Shown here: positions 57,907 to 64,000 of the stretch, piece by piece
Position numbering within the stretch: position 1 is the first letter of the stretch
Layout of the letters: each line of letters starts with the position of its first letter
Assembly (NCBI RefSeq): GCF_050947875.1
Contig: NC_134569.1
Location: 208,823,627-208,887,626, forward strand
Direction: 5' to 3'
DNA length: 64,000 nucleotides
From: Dermacentor variabilis
Lineage: Eukaryota > Arthropoda > Arachnida > Ixodida > Ixodidae
Translations under genes and position numbers: made by a program
The notes under the pieces: model-generated
Database searches by the model: none
The model's input: the letters and a program-made list of their open reading frames with translations, nothing else
Told to the model about the DNA's origin: nothing

Positions 57907-59269
57907 CGTTGCGCGTGTAAATCACTAAAGGTTAGTAATGCGGACACACACATACAGTAAACATCGACCGGCTCTGTAACATAATTTTAGGCCCTGATGG
58001 TACTGAAATAAAAATACCGTCTCTGCAGTAACAGACTGCGAGCAAGCATCACGCGAACGAAGGCAAAGCTGACGGGTTTAGCAGACGAACTTGCCACCAT
58101 TCGCCTGTGGCTCAGTTTCCAATAAAAAAAAAAGAGTTTCAAGAAAGTGAAGTTTACTTTATTCAGCAATTTTTCATCTCGTCGCAGTGATAAAAAACGT
58201 CACATGTGTGTCGTCGTCTGCATGCAGCAACGGTGAAAACGCACGATGTCGTCTGCTCACGACGCGCCAGCCGCTTGGCGGCCGACGTCGCTCCCGGTAG
58301 CCGCGCCACCGGCGTGTTTACAGGGGCTGGCCGCGAGAGGCGCTCGCCACCGTACCAAAAGGAGGAGAGTACAGGCGAGGGAAGGGCAGCGCGTTTGCGG
58401 CTCACGTTCAAGGCATAGTATATTATAGGCGGCGTTGGCACATGGCGTGCATCCGAAAGATTGAGCGGCGCGTAAGCTCCGCCCACATCCAGCTCCCCAG
58501 CTTGAGTTCATATCGACGTCGAGAAACGCAATATAAACAGCTCTGCACAACACTGCTTCGCTTTACGCGAACACTGTCGATAAAATTATCCCCCTGCGAG
58601 TGACAGAACACTTCACGACGGCGCGTTGTCCACTGACGGCTCCACTAAAGCCAACGATAGGGCCGGTAGGCATAGCTGGGCGGACGCTGCGGCCGACGGC
58701 GCTTGCGATCCAGACCAAGCTCGTCAAAGAGTGCTTATTTTTGCCAAAACCACTGTACACATTAGGTCGGTCGTAATTAAATACAATTGGTTTACTCGAC
58801 GCAGTCGTTGCGAAGGGCAAACGTGTAAGCGAAGCGAGCGGCCTCGCTCAGACGGTCAGTGTGTGATGTCTGCCCGCGAAATGCCCTCGCGTCGCGGCTC
58901 CCGATCTCGCCAGTCGTCCGATCCGGCGCTTCGGCACGGCAAAACACCTCGATTCGCGCTGCCGTTTCGGCGCGTCGGACGCCGGGTCGGACACCAAATT
59001 GGACCGTGTGTTTCCCGCTTTGGTTGGCGAACACGAGCCGATCAGCGCGGCGTGCGTGCAGCTCCGTCTCCTTGCAATGGTGCATGGCCTACGGACTTCT
59101 TTGACACCTACTGAGCACGAATTCATGATCACCGCTCATACGCACGCTTCCCATGGCGCTAGCTGTTGTGTTTTCGAGAATACGTGCCCTCATGTTGAAT
59201 TGGTGCGACCATATTTCCTCTTAGCGTCCGGTATTAGAAGCACTTCTTTTCTATGAACATTCTACTATC
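57907..59269. other. 5' flank of the P transposase, toward the right end of the transposon
   Basis: It should contain the transposase promoter. GC-rich frames here (58163-58486 minus, 58626-59114 plus) show no domain. An A-run after AATAAA (TTCCAATAAAAAAAAAAG, near 58119-58136) could mark the end of a small plus-strand retro-insertion, but no target duplication was found. Confidence 0.45.
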
Positions 59270-59790
59270 ATCTGTTACTAGGAAGTTGATTAAAAATTAG
59301 GAAAACAGTTACTGTGAAAAAAAGCATTTTTTTTTAAAGCAGCCACTCTTTGCATATTCATTTATAGTTGAGATTATGTTATCTGTTCATTTCTCACTAA
59401 ATCATTTTTAACAACTTCCTAGTAACCAGTGTTACTAGAAAGTTGATTGAAAATTGAGGAAATTTACACCTGTGCATGAAACAAGACTGTCTTGCACCAG
59501 CCATGTTCACTGAATAATTATAACCTTATTTAATAATATTCATGCATGTTTTGTAACTTGGGTTATGTACTTTAAGAACATAATTATTTTTATTGACTTC
59601 CTATTGAATGGTGTTTCTAAAAAGTTAAAATAGTGTGTCTTAACTTTCCAGTAACTTTCTTTTTACATACTGAAGTTAGAAAAGAAGCAACCAACTTTCT
59701 TTTGACAAACGTTACTAAAAAGTAAAAGTCAATAGGATGTTACTAAAGTTGATAGGAAGTTGATAAAAGTTCTAAAGAAAGTAAGCAAGC
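59270..59790. repeat. Right subterminal repeat array of the P element
   Basis: Variants of GTTACTAGGAAGTTGATTAA recur near 59271, 59429, 59710 and 59740. The opposite orientation (AACTTCCTAGTAACC) near 59411 forms a local palindrome with the following copy. The left end carries the complementary form CTAGTAACATCC. The arrangement fits clustered binding sites for the THAP domain. Confidence 0.72.
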
Positions 59791-59943
59791 ATTTTTGTAT
59801 GGGCAGCCTGCCCGGGGGCCGCATTTTTTTTTTTTTTTCGCTGCGGCTTCTACGACGCGCCGCATGGCGCCGCCACTGTATATGGCCCCGTCGGCGCATA
59901 CAACAATTGTGACTTTATCTGGTCGCCCGCGCTCGCTGCGCTG

Positions 59944-59978
59944 ACGGGAGTTTCACCTCCTAAATGTCTTACTCCGTG
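59944..59978 (-). repeat. Right terminal inverted repeat of the P element
   Basis: The reverse complement starts CACGGAGTAAGACATTTAGG, pairing with 29744-29778. It is followed immediately by the 8-bp target duplication ACCCGAGG. Confidence 0.88.
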
Positions 59979-59986
59979 ACCCGAGG

Positions 59987-60641
59987 TCCTTATTACGAAC
60001 AGAGGTACGGCATTCACTGCAGAACTTACGCAACAGATTCTACACTTGAGCCACACGAGCCATCGGCGCACTACAGCGTACCACCCGCAGACAAACGGCC
60101 TTACGGAGCGTTTAAATAAAACCCTCGTCGACATGCTCGCCATGTATGTCGACGTCGGGCACAAGACTTGGGACGAAGTCCTTCCGTACGTGACGTTCGC
60201 CTACAACACCGCGCCACAGGAGACAGATTCGAGCTTGTCTTCGGTCGCCAAGTCGCCGCGATGCTTGATGCGATGTTGCCTCACGTTGAAGACAACATCC
60301 ACGCAGACGTTGCCGGCTTCCTTCAACGTGCCGAGGAAGCTCGCCAGCTAGCCCGAATGCGTACTAAAGAGCAGCAAAACGTCGACGCCCGACTCTACAA
60401 CCTACGACGACGAGACCAAGAGTACGCACTTGGTGACCGCGTTATGGTGTGGACACCGATTCGTCGCCGCAGGCTATGTGAGAAGCTCCTGCGCCGTTAC
60501 TTCGAGCCCTACAAGATAACTCGACGACTTGGACCGCTGGTCTACGAGGTTGTGCCCAATGGAGCGACACAGTCACAGCGACGTCGCGCGCGACATGAGA
60601 TGGTGCACGTCGCGCGCCTCAAAGTGTTTTTCGAGCGTTAG
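59987..60641 (+). pseudogene. pol: pol of gypsy copy 2, 3' part (integrase core end and C-terminal domain)
   Basis: The integrase resumes with VLITNRGTAF, where Asn replaces the second catalytic Asp (TDRGTAF is usual). YHPQTNGLTERLNKTLVDML carries the catalytic Glu. A small deletion and frameshift near 60230 follow (QETDSSLSS), and then FELVFGRQVAAML-type sequence is recovered in the next frame. The C-terminal domain (YALGDRVMVWTPIRRRRLCE, then MVHVARLKVF) ends at a TAG, 60639-60641. It lies directly outside the P element and confirms that the P element entered this integrase gene. Confidence 0.9.
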
Positions 60642-60733
60642 CGGACTAACAGACATTCTTTTTTTCGTTTTCCAAGGTTGATTGCGTGCTTACATGTTTC
60701 TTGTTTTGTTTAGCATCGGGGCAATGCTTTTTC

Positions 60734-60748
60734 AAGGGGGGGGGGGGG
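60734..60748 (+). other. Polypurine tract before the 3' LTR of gypsy copy 2
   Basis: AAGGGGGGGGGGGGG, six bases before the LTR start TGCCACG. Such tracts prime plus-strand DNA synthesis in LTR elements. The long pure G run is notable and may vary in length by sequencing or replication slippage. Confidence 0.75.
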
Positions 60749-60754
60749 TTGTAA

Positions 60755-60946
60755 TGCCACGTGCGTTTACTTCGGCTTGTAGCGACGGGCGTCGCTTGAC
60801 GCGTTTCAATCATGGACGCGAAACGTATAGATACGGGACCACCGCTTGCGCTGGCTCAGTCCGACGAACGCCCCAGACGCGCTTCGCCGTCACCGCGTTG
60901 TTCGCTTGATTTAGGGCACAAGTTCGCCCATTAAACTCTCTTGACA
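60755..60946 (+). repeat. 3' LTR of gypsy copy 2 (shorter than the 5' LTR)
   Basis: 192 bp. It matches 12657-12945 but lacks a segment of about 80 bp before the terminal TGACA and a small segment near CAGACGCGCTT. It is followed by ACAT, the presumed target duplication. Confidence 0.82.
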
Positions 60947-60950
60947 ACAT

Positions 60951-62660
60951 GTTCATATTTCAAAGAAACCAAACCCTACATTATTCAAGAAAGTATGCAA
61001 TAGTAAACAACCGTTGAGAGAACAAAGTGCTCAATGAGGTTATTGCTTTGAAAGTATGGGGGCGTAGCCGAAAAAAATCTCAACTCACCACACCTTGTAG
61101 TTGTGGTAATCTGCGAGGAAAGCGCTATCAAGATCTGGCTGCTGTGCTCAGAATGGTAACGACGGCAACTAAGTTGAACGTGTTCGAAAACATCTGAAGC
61201 TCAACGTCGCGGATCTGACGTCTCAGAGCTTCTCTTTGCTCTTGGAGCCTGCGATGTTCGGCACGATCTTTCGCGCGGAGGCATATCAATGCAGCTGTCA
61301 GGAGTTGCGCTCGACGAACTTGCTCAGGTCGGCGCTGCAATGGTCGCAGCAACAGGCGCAATTTTGTTTCTGGGCTTCGGATTTGGCACACAGTAGCCAC
61401 AGTTGCTATGGTCGATTCTAAATGACAGCAAGAAACTCAAGCTTAACCGTGCCATAGATATGCTTAGTCTTATATATCGCTGTTTATTACGGCAGTTTAA
61501 GCTTGTAAATGTATATTTATTTTATATTTCATTCTGTAAGATTGCTCACATCAGAAGACGCTGTCATCGAGATCATCGGGTCAAATGTCATTAAATTTGG
61601 ACATGTGGCAGTACCGCTGAAAAAAATGTCATTCAGGAATTTAACGCCTTAACTGCTGAGTGCCATTTTCTGTATCCGTGTGGCACGGTTATTAGATGTT
61701 CTCGAGTGAACTAAACGTACTAATAAAAATATTTACGTTTGTATTGTGGCGAACGTATCCTTCCTTTAACATCTTGATCACACATTATCAATTATATTAT
61801 TAAATACTTTATCGTTTTATTATGAGCATTCATCTACTATCAGCATAAATTCAATTGCAAACAAATCCAAAATACTCCAATGCGTAGTTTTTTTTTTCTC
61901 AGGTTGACGGGCAGGTACGCATATACGTTATATACGTTCATCATTTACAGCTCAAAAAGACAAGTAAAAAGTAGGGAGATAGCGCTGTCCTGCAAGTAAA
62001 GGAGCTTCCAAGTCTGGTCGCGTCATCTCTACTTTTTCTTTGTGTTGATCCTTTTGTGCTGTAAATAACGAATCTGTTCAAATTTGTCCAGTGCTTCATC
62101 CTTACCCAAAGCATGAACTTGGGACTACCTTCTGCATAGAAACTCGCTGCAGAGATATAACATACGGTACTTTTCCATGTAACGATGTGTAACGATGTGT
62201 GCCCACGTTACCGGCACGGCAACTCGCCGCACGCCGTTTGCGGACCGTCGTTCGACGGTCGTTTTGCGAGCGAACGGCAAGATTTCTTTTCCGTAGAGAA
62301 GATGGGTCCGCGACCCATTTGTTCGGCAGCCGTACAGCTAAGTGGCCAATCACCGACCGAGGAGTGCTCTGGTTGGTCACTCTGGCACCGACGGCAGCCT
62401 CACCGCGGCTGATCGCTCGGCGCCACCGATATCGTCGCTAGGCCTTCTAGGCCTAGCAACGAAGCGCTAGGCCTAGCGAAGGCCTAGCGCTTTGAAGGCC
62501 TAGCGCTAGGCCTTCAAAGCTAAAGCTGAAGGCGCTTCGGAATGAATCACCGACTCTGACAAGCCGCAATATTTTCTTACGGTTGTTGTCGCTCTTCGAA
62601 ATAATAACACATAAAGAAAATGCGCTGACATTAGCGGCGCCACCGCCAGCAGCGATGCCA
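60951..62660. other. Right flank of gypsy copy 2, no gene recognised
   Basis: It should be the continuation of the Harbinger relic split by gypsy copy 2, yet no transposase first exon could be recognised. A minus-strand frame at 61128-61400 is Arg/Leu-rich and helical (LRAKDRAEHRRLQEQREALR) but has no family that I can name. Confidence 0.45.
62436..62520. repeat. Cluster of palindromic TAGGCCTA-type repeats
   Basis: The words CTAGGCCTAGC, GAAGGCCTAGCG and GCTAGGCCTTC recur about eight times in 85 bases, in both orientations, giving an array of overlapping short palindromes. Confidence 0.8.
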
Positions 62661-64000
62661 GGGGACGTATTCTGAAACGTTCGCCGCGGCGAAAGTTTCG
62701 CCCTGGCCACGCCTCCCCCGTTGCGGCGCGCGCTGAATGGCTGATTTGACAAAACCGGAAATTCACTTGCGCCACCTGGTAGTTCCTGTCTACGTCATTT
62801 TAACGTCACGGTGTCATTGGGTGCTCCGGACATATGTTGAATAAGCGAACACGTCTTTTGGCGTTCGGTTGCTGGTGGAGTCTAGCAGGGTAGTTAGGTG
62901 GTAGCTTATAGCAGAGTTTTTGATGGCGTGGTGCACGTGTTGTTTCCAGGCGATTGTTGTTTCTAGGCTGTGTTCCCTTGTGCAAGTGACACGTGTGGGT
63001 GGCAGTGCTTTTGAGCAGCGCCATGAACAACGCACTGCTCGCGTGGTTCCTTGCGCGACGGCGGGAACAACATACCCGCTCCAGCCGTGACGCCTTCGCC
63101 ATGAGGGGTGAAGCGTTTCGGCGCCATTTCCGGATGACGAAGAGCGCCGTCCGGCGGCTTTGCAGCGAGCTTGCCCACTTGCTGGAGCCGCCGACCGCGG
63201 GGGGCCTGAGCGTTGAGGACCAAGTCCTCTGTACCCTCAGGTTCTTTGCAACTGGCAGCTTCCAGTCGTCAGTCGGCAGTGAGGCGGCCATCGACATGTC
63301 CCAGCCGTCTGTAAGCCGCTGCATTGCAAAAGTCGCGCGGGCCATTGTTCAGGTTGGGAAGGAGCAAGGATGGGTGGCCTTCCCACGCACCGCCAGCGAG
63401 CGAGCTGCAATTAAGCAAGGGTTCTTGCAGCGCGGCAGGCTCGGCGGCGTGATTGGGTGCGTGGATGGCACGTTCATCGCCATCGTCGCCCCGAACCTGC
63501 CTCCTGCGCAGAAGGCAACGTATTGGTGCCGGAAGGGCTATTACGCCCTGAATGCAATGGTGGTAAGTTGTAAACGAAATAGCATGTAATGGAACAACAA
63601 TTAATGGACAGCCATTGGCATCACCGTAACACGATTGTCTGCAATGTGTTTCAGGTGTGTGACTCGGACTTGAGGGTCCTTCACGTTGACCCGCGATTCG
63701 CTGGGTCGTGCCACGACGCGCACGTGTGGCGGTACGCGTCGCTTCGCCGGCGCATTGCCAACGGCCGCATTGCCGTCCAAGACGGAGAGTACCTTCTTGG
63801 TGAGTAGTAACGAAGTTGCTCTCAAAAGAAAACTGTACTCGATGCGTGTGTGTGATGTCCTATGTTGCGTAAGATGCCGGAAATACTGACTGCTATCTTT
63901 CTATGTGCAGGCGACAGTGCGTACCCTCTGGAGCCGTGGCTCCTGACACCTGCGCCCGGCCACCCTGCCCCGCACACACCGGAAGGGCGCTAATACGCCG
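62661..64000 (+). mobile_element. Second Harbinger/PIF element, left part (runs off the window)
   Basis: A self-complementary end-like sequence at about 62661-62700 (GTATTCTGAAACGTTCGCCG, then CGGCGAAAGTTTCGCC) precedes the transposase gene by about 320 bases, as a Harbinger terminal region would. The right end is outside the window, so the boundary and target duplication cannot be tested. Confidence 0.6.
63023..64000 (+). pseudogene. HARBI1-like transposase, N-terminal two thirds, three exons
   Basis: The start MNNALLAWFLARRREQHTRS at 63023 is preceded by GCGCC. Exon 1 (63023-63562) holds the N-terminal helix-turn-helix (FRRHFRMTKSAVRRLCSELA, ATGSFQSSVGSEAAIDMSQP) and the first catalytic Asp in VIGCVDGTFI. 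Introns 63563-63654 and 63800-63910 have GT/AG ends. Exon 2 (63655-63799) has the second Asp in GSCHDAHVWRY. Exon 3 from 63911 gives GDSAYPLEPWLLTP, then EGR followed at once by TAA (near 63991), where the family usually continues RYNTA. A two-base loss there would explain it. The third catalytic residue lies outside the window. It is not closely similar to the relic at 12005. Confidence 0.88.

Larger units (their letters stand above)
29744..59978. mobile_element. Giant P-element-like DNA transposon, 30.2 kb including nested insertions
   Basis: Ends are inverted repeats starting CACGGAG (left 29744, right 59978). A perfect 8-bp target duplication ACCCGAGG (29736-29743 and 59979-59986) is the length typical of P elements. 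Deleting the segment with one duplication restores the gypsy integrase frame. Inside, on the minus strand, is a THAP-domain P transposase (53537-57906). Subtracting the recognised younger insertions (LINE 32081-39451, Tc1 with its LINE 40799-49745, RTE 54234-55486, SINE 53590-53825, MITE 39935-40122) leaves about 12.2 kb, far more than the roughly 3 kb of the Drosophila P element. The surplus holds hairpins, repeat arrays and isolated BEN and THAP exons. Confidence 0.85.
12657..60946 (+). mobile_element. Ty3/gypsy LTR retrotransposon, copy 2, split into three pieces by nested insertions
   Basis: Pieces are 12657-17398, 29704-29743 and 59979-60946, about 5.7 kb in total. They share orientation, and the integrase reading passes across both breaks in frame once the inserted DNA and one copy of each target duplication are removed. 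LTRs begin TGCCACGTGCG and end TGACA. The 3' LTR is preceded by a G-rich polypurine tract (60734-60748). The presumed 4-bp target duplication is ATAT on the left (12653-12656) and ACAT on the right (60947-60950), one transition apart. The element sits inside the Harbinger relic. It carries its own frameshifts and an RNase H active-site change, so it was decayed independently of the insertions. Confidence 0.9.

Noticed and set aside
58163..58486. 107-residue minus-strand frame followed by AATAAA
   Set aside because: No domain or splice signals; the GC-rich region has several overlapping random frames.
61128..61400. Arg/Leu-rich 90-residue minus-strand frame as a Harbinger first exon
   Set aside because: It lacks the catalytic Asp block and any motif of the family; composition alone is not enough.

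Overview
The window reads as tick (ixodid, probably metastriate) nuclear DNA. Three things point there: a tRNA-derived SINE of the kind common in ticks (Ruka-type, named from memory), AT-rich intergenic DNA with GC-rich transposon genes, and a dense pile of retroelements and DNA transposons. No rRNA, intact tRNA gene, CRISPR array or prokaryotic feature was seen. The only candidate host-gene sequence is one C-terminal exon (MADF-BESS-like) at the left edge; almost everything else recognisable is mobile DNA.

Layout. 1-2055: the MADF-BESS-like terminal exon and a hairpin repeat. 2056-7362: a complete but decayed Ty3/gypsy LTR element with 4-bp target duplications. 7363-12656: gene-poor DNA holding two convergent pieces of a Harbinger/PIF element, a Myb/SANT-like accessory gene (+) and a transposase relic (-). 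12657-60946: a second gypsy element that is split twice. Its integrase gene stops at 17398, resumes for 40 bases at 29704-29743, and finishes from 59979 to the 3' LTR. The first break is a 12.3-kb CACTA/EnSpm-like transposon (17399-29703, ends CCCAGACAAC, 2-bp duplication TT). It carries a decayed transposase gene and a well-preserved multi-exon DUF4806-type gene. The second break is a 30.2-kb P-element-like transposon (29744-59978, ends CACGGAG, perfect 8-bp duplication ACCCGAGG) with a THAP-domain transposase.

The P element is itself loaded with younger insertions. They are an I-clade-like LINE on the minus strand (32081-39451), a small MITE, a Tc1-like DD34E transposon (40799-49745) that holds a second LINE of the same family (42289-49053), a 5'-truncated RTE LINE (54234-55486) and a SINE (53590-53825). 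The last two sit inside the P transposase gene. Each has its own target duplication, so the order can be read: Harbinger, then gypsy, then CACTA and P, then Tc1, LINE, RTE and SINE, then a LINE inside Tc1. From 60947 the Harbinger-side flank resumes, and a different Harbinger element begins near 62661 and runs off the right edge.

Most striking: the four-level nest, the unusually large P element whose transposase frame is open on both sides of each insertion, stray BEN and THAP exons inside it, and two LINE copies whose endonuclease/RT segments are duplicated out of order inside a single target duplication, as template switching during insertion would produce.
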